Counted from the first letter of the stretch, positions 19,081 to 28,791 are shown. The stretch is DNA of 32,031 nucleotides from Mitosporidium daphniae (GCF_000760515.2 NW_013546267.1:1-32031), one strand, 5' to 3'. The notes: a model not told the origin generated them from the letters alone. A program made the numbers and translations.

Positions 19081-19880
19081 GCTTTTAGACGTGATACTCA
19101 TGATTTTGGTCTTATTTTTTCGCCAGGTTCGATCCCTGCTGGTGAAATTCCAGCGGCACTAATAAAGATTTCAGATAGGCCACTATTATTTTCCCGAATG
19201 AATCTCTATTCATATTTATTCGAGCTCACAGCATCAAAATAACCACCTTTAAGACCAGCAGTTGAGCTATCAACTAAAAAACTGGTATTTTTGTCGTTCC
19301 AGCTTCGTTTTGAGAGCCGTATTTGGGTTTCAAACACAAGAGGCAGTTATATCACATACGTTAGTCTCAAATTTGAGGTCAGATTTTCTAAGAAATATCT
19401 TGTACCGTTTCCTTGATCGGAACCATTATGGAGTTCATCCTCGAGCTTCAAAAAAACACTATTTTCAAAGCACCGAAATGAAGTTTGCACCCCAATAAGA
19501 TCTTCAAGGATGGTCTTTCGATCAACGCAAGTTAGTTTGACAAAGCATCACCCCATTTATGTTGAACAATGCTGCCCCGTTGGAGCATTTTTCGTTTCTA
19601 GGGAGGCTTTAAGCAAATCCAAGTGCGGGCTTTTTGATTCGCGTTATGATGTCCTTGTTTGCTGATCTAGCCACCTCACTTTAATCCGCCTAAATGGAGC
19701 CAGTATGTATTTCCAAATACGAACCTAAGGCTTTTAAAATGGCGTCTAACTGATCGTTTTGATCTTATTCCTGGTAGCCCTCAAAAGTCCAACGTGGGTT
19801 TTGCATTAGTCGATAGAGACTGTGCTCTCACTACTTTCCCGATTTCACCAATCTGGGCACCCCTGGTTCAATACAAGTAA
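19081..19880 (+). pseudogene. Unresolved coding-like segment, possibly a decaying gene
   Basis: No complete gene can be built here, but one frame is unusually open. It runs from 19081 to 19650 with only two stops (TAA 19240-19242 and TGA at about 19414). A 20-nt GT-AG gap (19651-19670, GTCCTTGTTTGCTGATCTAG) would then join it in frame to a 70-codon segment ending at TAA 19878-19880. Protein-like stretches include FSPGSIPAGEIPAALIKISD, PVGAFFVSREALSKSKCGLF and KSNVGFALVDRDC. No GT donor exists between 19143 and 19260, so the TAA cannot be removed by a normal intron starting just before it. A second frame (19253-19498) is also open over 80 codons. Either this is a gene whose exon pattern I have not solved, or a recent pseudogene. 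No family was recognised. Confidence 0.35.
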
Positions 19881-19944
19881 GTGTGCTACGTATCCCATCA
19901 TATCACATTTGCATCCAAAAGAGCTATTTTATTGCCTATAGCGC

Positions 19945-20883
19945 TTATGGCTCAGAATGCGAGGAGGAAGCGACAAATGGCAGAATTGCCGTCGTACTTG
20001 ACGTCTGCACTGAGGAGAGGGAGGACGAACCCGATTGGCTAAATTGGGTAGATGTGTTTGGGGTTGAGCCAGAGCATGTGGTAGTATACGGTGTGGAGAT
20101 TGAGCCAGAGCATGTGGAGGTAGAAGGTGTTGGGGTCGAGCCAGAGCACGTGGAAGTAGAAGGTGTTGGGGTCGAGGTTGCGTTTGGTTCCTTCCGAAAA
20201 TAAGTGCATTTGACGATGCGCGTAGCTATAACAGGAAGCTCAACTGGGTTGCTGCACATGGTTATCAGACCATCAAGAAGCAGAATTGGCGGCTTAACAG
20301 TAGAAACCGAAATCATGCGCTGTGGAGGTGGAGCAATGCAACTAGCGGCGGCAGCCTGAGAGGGCAGAGAGGCTGATCGATTCCTTCCCACAGTGCACAC
20401 ATAACCCACTTTGCAGTAGGACAGAATTCCAGAAGGGCAGTCAACAATCGTTCCAGACCAGCAGCTAGTCGCGTTTGGCGCAAAATAACAGTAAGAGCCT
20501 GCGGATCTGCCTTTACAAAAGGCTGAAACCCGAAAAATATCCTCTGGGCGTGTGGGAAGGAACATAAGCGATGCATTTGGAAAATGGCTATATGCTGGTT
20601 GCCTTTGAGCTATTAGATCTGGAAGGACATTGGATAAGTTTGGCATAAATGACGTATATTCAAAGGCGTAAGACGATGTCGGGCTAACCAACGCCGATGA
20701 ATTCGAAGCAATGGACTCTGTTGCTTTTGGAGCCGTATATTCTTTCTGATATGAACCGGAAGTGGAAGATAAATATAGACTCTGCGACGCAGTTTGAATC
20801 AAGGGCACGGAAATAAGAAAGATAAAAAAGGAACATAAAATACAAGACATCGTGAGGCCAAGCAGCACACGTGTTGAGGCCAT
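19945..20883 (-). CDS. Secreted or surface Cys-rich, Ser/Thr-rich protein with 12-residue tandem repeats
   Basis: A single exon gives 312 aa. The N-terminus is a strong hydrophobic signal segment (STRVLLGLTMSCILCSFFIF, then LISVPLIQTASQ). The middle holds a compact Cys-rich domain (Cys at FCKGRSAGSYC, SCWSG, DCPSG, SYCKVGYVC), patterned like small extracellular carbohydrate-binding or wall modules, though I cannot name the family. The C-terminus is mucin-like, with three degenerate copies of a TPTPSTSTCSGS unit, followed by a Ser-rich tail. Several NxS/T sequons (for example NSS, NLS, NAS, NAT, NRS) suggest glycosylation. No second membrane segment or clear GPI signal is seen. A cell-wall, spore-wall or secreted role is inferred. 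ATG 20883 is the first methionine of the frame; a GTG codon lies 5 codons upstream. It converges with the unresolved segment and diverges from leucyl-tRNA synthetase. Confidence 0.72.
   Translation of the reverse strand: MASTRVLLGLTMSCILCSFFIFLISVPLIQTASQSLYLSSTSGSYQKEYTAPKATESIASNSSALVSPTSSYAFEYTSFMPNLSNVLPDLIAQRQPAYSHFPNASLMFLPTRPEDIFRVSAFCKGRSAGSYCYFAPNATSCWSGTIVDCPSGILSYCKVGYVCTVGRNRSASLPSQAAAASCIAPPPQRMISVSTVKPPILLLDGLITMCSNPVELPVIATRIVKCTYFRKEPNATSTPTPSTSTCSGSTPTPSTSTCSGSISTPYTTTCSGSTPNTSTQFSQSGSSSLSSVQTSSTTAILPFVASSSHSEP
20066..20173 (-). repeat. Three 36-nt tandem repeats in the secreted protein gene
   Basis: GAGCCAGAG recurs at 20066, 20102 and 20138, exactly 36 nt apart. The second and third units are nearly identical and the first is more diverged. 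On the minus strand each unit encodes 12 residues (TPTPSTSTCSGS type). Being a multiple of three, the array can change copy number without breaking the frame. Confidence 0.9.
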
Positions 20884-21189
20884 CGAAATATACCACACAA
20901 CAATGGCGGAGTGATTACAAATTTATGTGGATCGTGCTAAAGGGGCGATAAATAGGGGCATCGGGATGCTCATCAGGCTTTCGTATTATATCTGTACAAA
21001 AGGCTAAATTCAAGATAAAAAGGAAAAGCATGCTCTCAAATGCAAGTTGAGGCCATCAAATTCATGATGCACAATTCAATTTACAGCGGTGCAATAGCAA
21101 ATTTGGCGTGGAACATTGTATTTTTACAAATTAAAATATAAACATGCAATCGATTTGCACATTTTAAAATAGGACTGCTCTCTGCCCTC
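20884..21189. other. Divergent promoter region between the secreted-protein gene and leucyl-tRNA synthetase
   Basis: About 305 nt without a gene. AT-rich elements include CATAAATTTG near the secreted-protein start, CAAATTAAAATATAAA at about 21126-21141 and CACATTTTAAAATAGG at about 21158-21173, 17-32 nt before the synthetase ATG. No RNA gene was recognised. Confidence 0.35.
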
Positions 21190-24100
21190 ATGCAATCCAC
21201 CTCCAAGTCTACCCATAAGCGTGACCGGCTCCTCGAGATTGAACGGCTGGTTCAGGCCAATTGGGCCTCACACAGGACTTTTGAAATCGATGCGTAAGTC
21301 TGCATGTCTCATACTAGTGATTCGCAAGGGACACCAAAGTTTATGGCCACATTTCCCTTCCCATACATGAATGGCCGACTCCACCTTGGCCATTCCTTTT
21401 CACTGTCAAAGGCAGAATTTGCCATTGGCTTTGAACAGCTCCGGGGAAAAAAGACGCTGTTCCCATTTGGATTTCACTGTACGGGCATGCCTATAAAGGC
21501 ATGTGCGGATAAACTTGCTTTTGAGCTTCAGAATCGCGCCTGCACCGAACCCCAGTCCTCAGTATGCGAGATTGCGCCCTCATGTGGAGCGGGAACGATA
21601 AAGGTACACGGAGTTCACTGATCGCCGTAGCATTCAAAAGTTCTGGCAAAAACGGGCAATGAGACTTCGCAATTCAAGATCATGGAGGCGCATGGCATTG
21701 CTTGTGAAGAGATCCCAAAGTTTGCCGATCCGGAATACTGGCTTGAATACTTTCCGCCTCGCGCAATCGAGGACTTGAAGAGGTTTGGCATCAAGGTCGA
21801 CTGGAGACGCTCGTTCATCACGACAGACAAAAATCCCTACTTTGACTCGTTTGTCCGCTGGCAGTTTAATTTGCTCAAACAACAAGACTTGGTTCGATTT
21901 GGAAAGCGATATACCATTGTCTCTCCTAAAGATATGCAGCCTTGCCAGGATCATGATCGTGCTTCTGGAGAAGGTGTAAACCCGCAAGAATATACAGCCG
22001 TTCTTTTTAGAGTTGTTCCGGACGTGAAGTCTGACCCGCTTTTTGCGCTGATTTCGGAACCATCTCAACACGGCATTTCAAACGCACAAGTTTACCTGAT
22101 TGCCGCTACGCTTCGACCGGAAACTCTATATGGTTTGACAAATCTTTGGGCATCCGCCGATATCCAGTACGTCGCATTTCGCCATACTGCTGGGTGGATT
22201 GGGATCTGCACGGAGAGGGCTCTTCTGAATGGATCCTACCAAGGATGGACACCCACCATGGGCTCCTATCACATAATTTGCCCAATTTTGGGATCACAAC
22301 TGATGGGCGTCAAGGTAGAGTCTCCAATAGCCTCTTCTTGCACCTCACCATCGTCTTATGATGACTTATTTGTGTTGCCATTTCTGAATTTGCTTCCCGA
22401 TAAAGGAACAGGGATAGTAGCGTCTGTGCCTTCCGATTCTCCAGATGACTATGCTGCTCTTTGGGACTTGCGACAGAAGCCAGCCTTGAGGGCAAAGTTT
22501 GGCATCTCGGATGAAATGGTTCTTCCATTTGAACCAATCGGTATTATCCAAACCCAGGGCTATTCCACTCCACTTTTGGCTTCTGAGCTCTGTGCTACCT
22601 TCAATATCCGCTCGCAAAATGACAAAGAGGCACTTGCCAAAGCCAAAGCCCTTGCCTATAAGGATGGCTTTTATTCTGGAATCATGCTTACAGGCCCTTA
22701 TAAGGGACAAACCGTGGCAGATGCCAAGCCTTTGATCAAAGCGGATATTCTGTCCTCCAAAAAGGCCATTTCTTACTGCGAGCCAGAAGGAAAGGTTGTC
22801 GCTAGAACTGGGGATGAATGCGTGGTTGCGCTGATGGACCAGTGGTACATTGCATATGGGGAACCTTGCTGGAAAGAAAAGGTTGTAGCTCTTCTTGGGT
22901 GCATGGAGCTTTTTCATGAAGAAGCTCGCCATCAAATGGACTTTATCATCAATTGGCTGGGTCAATGGGCCTGTGCTCGGTCGTTTGGGCTTGGATCTCG
23001 CTTGCCATGGGACACTTCTTTTCTTGTTGAATCGCTGTCGGATTCTACCATCTACATGGCATATTACACCGTTTCGCATTTCCTACAAAACGGATCTCTA
23101 GACGGCTCTGGGGGCACCATCGCTGCATCGGAAATGACAGGTGCAGTGTGGAGCTTTCTTTTTAACGGATCTAGTGCACAATCAAAGTCTGATATTCCGA
23201 AAGAAGTTCTTGCCTCGTCCCAAATCCCACCTGATCTGTTATTGAAAATGAAAAGAGAGTTCTCCTTCTGGTATCCGATGGATCTTCGTGTTTCGGGAAA
23301 GGATCTTTTATTTAATCATTTAACCTTTATGCTTTATGCCCACTGTGCGCTGTTCCCAAAGCCATGTTGGCCAAAGGGAATGCGCGTAAATGGTCATCTT
23401 TTGTTGAATGCAGCAAAGATGTCTAAATCGACCGGGAATTTTATGACCCTGTCCGATGCGTTGGATAGCTTTTCGGCCGACGCCACTCGATTTGCACTTG
23501 CAGACGCCGGAGATACCCTCGATGATGCCAACTTTAGCGTGGAGACTGCAAATGCAGCTGTTCTGAAGCTGCACACTCTTCTTGAATGGATGGAGTCTGT
23601 GGTTTGCTCGGATTTGCAAAGGACCGATGAAACGGCCCTAAATGTGTTTGACAAAATCATGCTGGCCAGGATGGATGATTGTGTGCAAAGGGCCTACGAT
23701 GCTTATGATAAGATGCTTTACCGCGAAGCACTAAAGTGGTCATTTCACGAGCTTACTAATGCTCGCGATCGATACCGAGAACTGTGTTCGTCCGGCTCTA
23801 CCAAATGCGGCCTGCATACCATGGTCATTAATAGATACATCCGGATTCAAGCTATCTTGATGTACCCGATTACATCACACTTTTCAGAGTATATCTTGGC
23901 TCTGATTGAAGGGAAAGAGTTTCTTCCTGAACGGCCGCGTTGGCCTGCAACGTTTTTGCCGTTGCAAGAGGTCCGCGAGCTGCTTTCTATTGATGCATAC
24001 GCGATCGATGTAGAGTATCGCTTGAGAATAGCGCTTGGATCGATGAAAAAAGGAGAAAATGCCCTCACCATCATTGTCGCCAAGGAAATCCCTTCGTGGC

Positions 24101-24609
24101 AGAAGATCATAATCGAATTGCTGGAGTCTCTACATCGCAAACAGGCAGATTTTCCTCACAAAGTTTGGTGTGAAGAAGATTCCGCCATCATTTCACGCAT
24201 GCATGCTGCTCTGAAAAATAGCCTACCACCTCTTCCAAAAGAAATCTCAAAGAAAGTGGTCCCATGGATGGTTGAATTGAAAAAGAGAGTCGAGTCTGTA
24301 GGCCCTTCCGCTTTTAATCGTTTGCTTCTGTTTGACGAGATGCAAATGCTTGATGTTTTCCTGCCTCATTTAAGGCACGCCCTTTCTTTGCCAGCATTGC
24401 CTATTTTTACGGTGGAAAAGCTTTCGGCCAATCAGGGCAATGCCGCCTCTCCCCTGGAGGCGTTTTTGATGCAGAAGATGACCCTGGCAATCCCTGGCGA
24501 GCCTGCAATAGTGTGTTATCAAGCAGAAAAATATTCGACTGAAGACCTGGCGTCCCGCCTGCAGGGCACCGGTTTGGATGAGATATCAGCTAACGGACAT
24601 AAATGTTAG
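21190..24609 (+). CDS. CDC60: Cytosolic leucyl-tRNA synthetase
   Basis: Exons 21190-21293, 21318-21603 and 21631-24609, with introns of 24 and 27 nt, give 1122 aa, close to the yeast cytosolic enzyme. It charges tRNA-Leu with leucine. Class I signatures are [20 protein letters not shown] (HLGH is the HIGH box, about residue 57), [44 protein letters not shown], the editing (CP1) region with [21 protein letters not shown], and [16 protein letters not shown] (KMSKS, about residue 726). These are features of the eukaryotic/archaeal type. The second splice replaces a stop-containing stretch with [20 protein letters not shown], matching the region ahead of EIPKF. The start follows the N-terminal charged helix ([15 protein letters not shown]). 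Nothing suggests mitochondrial targeting. Confidence 0.95.
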
Positions 24610-24684
24610 TTCCTTGTGACACAGACGCTTAAATTTTCGTAATTTGCTTTTTTGGAATTTCAAGTTGCCTTGGTGCGTGCCATG

Positions 24685-24711
24685 TGGGAGGGGAGGGGAG
24701 GGGAGGGAGGG
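24685..24711 (+). promoter_or_regulatory. G-rich tract with four or more G runs between leucyl-tRNA synthetase and BUB1
   Basis: Runs of three to four G separated by single A residues (GGGAGGGGAGGGGAGGGGAG, continuing GGAGGGAGGGC) lie 46-72 nt upstream of the BUB1 ATG and about 75 nt after the synthetase stop. The pattern satisfies the usual G-quadruplex rule (four G3 runs, short loops). Whether it acts on either gene is unknown. Confidence 0.6.
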
Positions 24712-24756
24712 CAGTGCATTTTAATTTGAAATAAAAATCCCAACTTCCAATTTCGA

Positions 24757-26883
24757 ATGGAGTCGAGCTTTGACCCCCTAGGCATGGAGATGTCGCGTTC
24801 CCTGCCAACAGACGATTGTGAAAAAATCAAGCGCATCATTTTAAAATTCATCAACGATAAAAGCTACCGTCAAGACCGTCGCCTTTTGCAGCTTATTATT
24901 TCTTTTTGTGAACATCCTCGCACTTGTGACGAGGAGAGTGATGCACTGTACGCCCAGGTGCTTGACTTGGAGATTTGTAAATTTTCATCCCAACTGTATT
25001 TGCATCTGTCAAACTATTACGAAAATAGAAGGCGAAGGTATGTGTAACCATCATCCATAAAGCTTACTAGTCCCATCCAGGCTGAGCATATTTTGCGCAT
25101 CGGATTGTCTCATGAAGCCGAGCCGATGTTTCTTTTAAAACAAGCCTTAGAATCCATCATCAGCAGGTCAGGAGCCAAGAAAAGCACGGCCTCGGCCACC
25201 CGCCGTGGATACAACGCAGAGCTGCTGGGAATGGTGCCCGGTTCGGATATCTATTGCCTCTCTTTTGAGGAGGCTAGATCAAAGCTCTATCTGAGAAGCG
25301 TTGCTGCAACAACTGCCGCCAACGATGTGTACATTTCGGAAATACCTGCTACTTTTGTTGAAAGCTCTCCTCCCTCTTTTCCCCTCTCCTTTAATGATGA
25401 GAATTCGCCCTTTCTTGACGCCAATTTTAGTGACGCTAGAGCTCCAAAAGTCGATCCTAAAAGCCCCAACTTTCAAAATGAAAAATCGGTCCTGTCTATT
25501 TCTTCTTTCTATGATGTTGGGAGTGAGAGCGAATGTGCTATATCTGCCTCTACCTCTGCTGATCGGTGTTTCGCGGGAGCTTTGGACAATTATCAATCAT
25601 TAGAAATAGTGCCTGTCCAACATGTGACCCTCGAAAGCTTCGACGAAAAGCCTGCAACGGAAGCCAGTCCTTCCGAAAAGGACTGCCCTATCAATGAAGA
25701 CGAAATTGTACTTATAAAAGGCGATAAAAAGATCGTTGATTCTGTAATTAGAAACGAACCCCCGGAATGTGTTGATATGGCAGATGGTAGCCATGTAAGT
25801 GCCTCTTCATTAACTACTTCATTTTCAACATTCAAAGCCTTGTGTTGTGCACCGGATTTTCAAATTTTAAACGAAAAAGATGCCAAATTCTGTGGGACTC
25901 CTCTTGTCAGGCTGATGCTTTTCCTCGAATTTTGTCATGCTCTTTCTCCGTTTTCTTCTCATAGCGGAAGAAAATCAATTTTGCCGCGAAAATCCTTTTC
26001 CTCAAAGGCAGCAGACTTTTCCAAACTCTCCACAGACATTTATCCGTTCCTTCTCATCGGAGAGCAATACAGATTTGTCCAAAAACTGCCAAACTCTTCC
26101 TATTTGATACAGGAGTTTTCTTCTTTAAAACAAAAGCTATCCTTTTTTATCCTTAGGAAAGTGGACGACTTTTCCAGCGCGAAAAACGAATGCCAGGCCT
26201 CCATTCTTATCAATGATCCGCGATATCAATTCCGTTTGCTTTGTGAAGGCCTCACAGAGTATGCCACAATGATGGGGAAATTTACAATTGTGCTGGCCCC
26301 GTTTGTTTCGCAATATGCCATCAAAGACGTCGTAGAGACCGCAAATGCCATTTCACCATTTCCAGATGAAATTATAGCCTTGCAACTTGTCAGGTCCGTG
26401 CTTAATCTTTTGGCAGATATTCATCGTCGAGGTGTTGCACACGGGTCTTTCTCTTGTGAAAACATTCTCTTTGTCCTCAACGATGATGATGATGATGACA
26501 GTGATGATGAGATGGAATGTGAGGGTGAGGCTGGAAATAATATCAGCAGTGAGTTCTTTTCTCTTGCCTTTTCGGATTTTTCTAGCTGCCGCTGCAATGG
26601 TGAGATTTCGCCTTTGATCATTGAAAAAGAAAGAACGTTGTTGCGGTCTCTGATTTCATATATCATCCAGGCGAATCACGAGTACTTTTTCCTAAAGTCT
26701 GTTTATAAGGAGGCCATATGGGACCCGATTTTAGCTGATATATCCGTTTTCGAAGGCTTATTTGGGGAATGTTTAAGGGACAAGTATATACCGGTCATTG
26801 ATGCACTACTGGGCCGATATCAAGGCTTTCCGTCGCCCCTCTCCAAGCTGCAAAGAATCTCCATATTGCTCTATGAGCTTTAG
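24757..26883 (+). CDS. BUB1: BUB1/MAD3 (BubR1) family spindle-checkpoint protein with degenerate kinase domain
   Basis: Exons 24757-25037 and 25071-26883 with a 33-nt intron give 697 aa. The N-terminus resembles the Mad3/Bub1 TPR domain. SDIYCLSFEEARSKLYL (about residues 155-170) matches the GLEBS motif that binds Bub3 (FEExRA core). The C-terminal ~280 residues align in layout with the Bub1 kinase, but the catalytic HGDIKPDN is HGSFSCEN (about residue 550). The catalytic Asp and the following Lys are therefore lost. The metal-binding DFG is SDFSS, and no convincing VAIK lysine is visible. An Asp/Glu-rich insert, (GAT)n at DNA level, sits between the two. In the checkpoint these proteins sit at unattached kinetochores and restrain APC/C. 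I did not see a KEN box. The protein is inferred to be a pseudokinase, as in BubR1-like proteins. It converges with the biotin ligase gene, 37 nt apart. Confidence 0.8.
26482..26511 (+). repeat. GAT/GAC microsatellite coding an acidic run in the BUB1-like kinase domain
   Basis: Five GAT codons, then GACAGTGATGATGAG, encode DDDDDDSDDE between the altered HRD-type loop and the DFS motif. It lies where an activation-loop neighbourhood should be compact, and its length could vary without frameshift. Confidence 0.8.
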
Positions 26884-26920
26884 AACCAAACAGACCATAA
26901 GATTTTTATTAAAAGACGCT

Positions 26921-27940
26921 CTATAGAGCCTTGCGATGTATCCTCAATTTCGAAATGTCCAGCGAATACAAACTGGGCTCCAACAAAATATCTTTTGTGT
27001 ATATTAGTTTTGAGAATCCCAATAGAATGGGCAATAAAATATTGTTTATCATCAACCGGGGCATCCAGCTAAACATTGGTCTGTTGGAACAGAAATATGC
27101 GGACGCTTTGAAAATAATTGGGCCCAACACGGGAAGTACTTTTCGAGCGGTAAGCATTCCGGTGGAGTCGATACCAGTGGTATGGACAAGAAACCCATCT
27201 TGTTCCAAGGACAATATTTTGCCCGAGTGCATCCATCTTGACGAATAATGAGAGGAAAAAGAGCTGAAATCTGCAAGGAACCGTGGCGTGAGGCTTGAAA
27301 ATTGAAAGCAAAATTCTGCCAGTAAGGATTTTCTAGAGAGGCTGCAAAGATCCAAACCTCCACACAAAGATAGAGACCCAAAGGAAGGTCTAAACCCCTC
27401 ACACGCAAACAGATTCACTCCTATCCCTATGATCAGTGTTATTTCGGATCCAAAAGATGAGGAGCTTACTAGAACGCCACCGACCTTCACAGAATGATCC
27501 CCATCAATGAACACAATGTCGTTAGGCCATTTGATCCCAATCTGTTTGAAACAAATAGAAGATGGGTCGTATATACAAGAAAAGGGATCGGAAATCGAGA
27601 AAGGGCGGATGGCACAAGCAAAGGAGCTAATCGCCTCCACCATCGCCAAAGACGCATAATATTGAAAAAGGCTGATTTGGCTTTGGGACTGTTTTGGTAA
27701 TTTTAAAATAAACGAAAATTGCAGAGCAGCAGGGATTGACACCCAAGAATTGGAACCGCGCCCTCGACCGTTTGTTTGGTGGTCAGCAACCAGTATTGTC
27801 CCCGATCGATATTGATGGCTATTCTGCTCAAGAAATCTTTGGGTTGAATCTATTGTTTGAAATGATACTATCGAAGCGCCAAAATCATCCTGTGTTTTCT
27901 TGAGCAGGCTAGCGAACAGCTCCTCGCTGAAGTGACCCAT
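26921..27940 (-). CDS. BPL1: Biotin-protein ligase (holocarboxylase synthetase), short form
   Basis: The protein attaches biotin to carboxylases such as acetyl-CoA or pyruvate carboxylase. BirA/LplA-type catalytic motifs are clear: QTIDSTQ, TNGRGRGSNSW (biotin-binding GRGR loop), ALQFSF, IGIKWPNDI, KVGGVLVSS, GIGVNL and a C-terminal domain with WMHSGKILSL and GIDSTGMLTAR. Between this and the terminal PSLYSLDISKL (which fits the usual PDxxSFDM end), the open frame contains about 33 atypical residues. Two GT-AG introns, 27106-27139 (34 nt) and 26992-27056 (65 nt), together a multiple of three, would remove them and give 306 aa. Without splicing the protein is 339 aa. I favour splicing, with moderate confidence. 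ATG 27940 is the first methionine. The long N-terminal domain of yeast Bpl1 is absent, so the enzyme is of bacterial-like minimal size. Confidence 0.85.
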   Translation of the reverse strand: MGHFSEELFASLLKKTQDDFGASIVSFQTIDSTQRFLEQNSHQYRSGTILVADHQTNGRGRGSNSWVSIPAALQFSFILKLPKQSQSQISLFQYYASLAMVEAISSFACAIRPFSISDPFSCIYDPSSICFKQIGIKWPNDIVFIDGDHSVKVGGVLVSSSSFGSEITLIIGIGVNLFACEGFRPSFGSLSLCGGLDLCSLSRKSLLAEFCFQFSSLTPRFLADFSSFSSHYSSRWMHSGKILSLEQDGFLVHTTGIDSTGMLTARKVLPVLGPIIFKASAYFCSNRPMFSWMPRLMINNILLPILLGFSKLIYTKDILLEPSLYSLDISKLRIHRKAL

Positions 27941-27984
27941 TACGGTGGTATGTTTGGGGCGGTCCAAAAATCAAGTAACATCTC

Positions 27985-28027
27985 AAATTTATTGAAAAAT
28001 TTGCAATTTACAAGATTTTAAATTCAG
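27985..28027. promoter_or_regulatory. AAATTT-rich divergent promoter of the biotin ligase and phosphatase genes
   Basis: CAAATTTATTGAAAAATTTGC (27984-28004) is a near-perfect inverted repeat, and GATTTTAAATTC follows at 28014-28025. The 102-nt spacer separates two divergent starts (27940 minus, 28043 plus), so one element cluster probably serves both genes. Function is inferred. Confidence 0.45.
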
Positions 28028-28042
28028 TTAGATTGGCTCTTC

Positions 28043-28791
28043 ATGAAAATTGATACCCCCAAGGATGGTGCGGTTTCAGATGAAGAGGGCTCCAGGTCCA
28101 AGGATCTCTTACCATTCTCAATCTCAGAAATAGCGGCATACATATGCTCACTGCCCGATTCCTTTTTTCCGCGTCGCCGGCTTTATCTCCCGAAGATTCA
28201 AAAGACGCTTGTTTTGGACTTGGATGAAACACTGGTGCACTCCACAAGTAAATCTTCACGCAACTATGACGCAATGATTGAGGTTCTTGTGGGAAAGTCT
28301 TCTTGCCTCTATTACGTCTTCAAAAGGCCATATGTTGACCTGTTCTTGAAAAAAGTAAGCTTGATACCGTTACTTTAGATATCGGAATGGTATCGAATAG
28401 TGATTTTTACGGCATCACTTCCGGAATATGCAGATCCCGTGATAGACTGGCTCGACTCGACATCTGTTCTCCTTCAAAAACGCCTCTTTAGACAGGTTTG
28501 TTAAATTCTTATAAATAGTCATGTATTGCCAGAAGTGGTGTTTATTTGAAGGATCTACGCATAATTGAGCCCAATCTTGCCCACATAGCACTGATAGACA
28601 ATGCCACTGCAAGCTTCATCATCAACCCAGGTATTTGCAAATGCATTATTTTAGAAAACGGGATTCTTGTGGACTCATGGTTCAGCGACAGGAAAGACGA
28701 AGCCCTGCTGGATCTATTACCTTTTCTTGATGCGCTTAGATTTGTAGATGATTTTAGAAGCGTCCTATCGCTACGCAGGTTTCAAAAGTAA
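28043..28791 (+). CDS. Nem1/Dullard/SCP-type (FCP1-homology, HAD) protein phosphatase
   Basis: Four exons (28043-28354, 28379-28495, 28519-28630, 28655-28791) with introns of 24, 23 and 24 nt give 225 aa. The catalytic motif LVLDLDETLVHS (DxDxT/V, about residue 58; first Asp is the phospho-acceptor) is followed by FKRPYVDLFLKK, WYRIVIFTASLPEYADPVID, KRLFRQSC, GVYLKDLRII and IALIDNATASF (motif with Asp for metal). Splicing at 28630/28655 gives PENGILVDSWF, matching HPDNAVPVxSWF of the family. The third intron is 24 nt and free of stops in frame, so retention would add 8 residues without a frameshift. The protein lacks the N-terminal membrane segments of yeast Nem1, so a nuclear SCP-like role (RNA polymerase II CTD) or a lipin-regulating role are both possible. 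Confidence 0.88.

Noticed and set aside
19123-19160. tRNA-like B-box (GGTTCGATCCC) suggesting a tRNA gene
   Set aside because: The T-arm pairs only four of five bases, no acceptor stem complementary to the 3' side was found, and the upstream A-box candidate TGGGTCTCAATTG has an extra base. The segment also lies inside a long open frame.
19230-19290. Minus-strand TAGCTCAACTG resembling a tRNA A-box
   Set aside because: The downstream GAGCTCGAATAAA is a poor B-box and no cloverleaf could be drawn.
22366-23079. Long minus-strand frame (237 aa) opposite leucyl-tRNA synthetase
   Set aside because: It lies wholly within the catalytic domain coding sequence, has no recognisable domain, and is expected by chance opposite a strongly coding strand.
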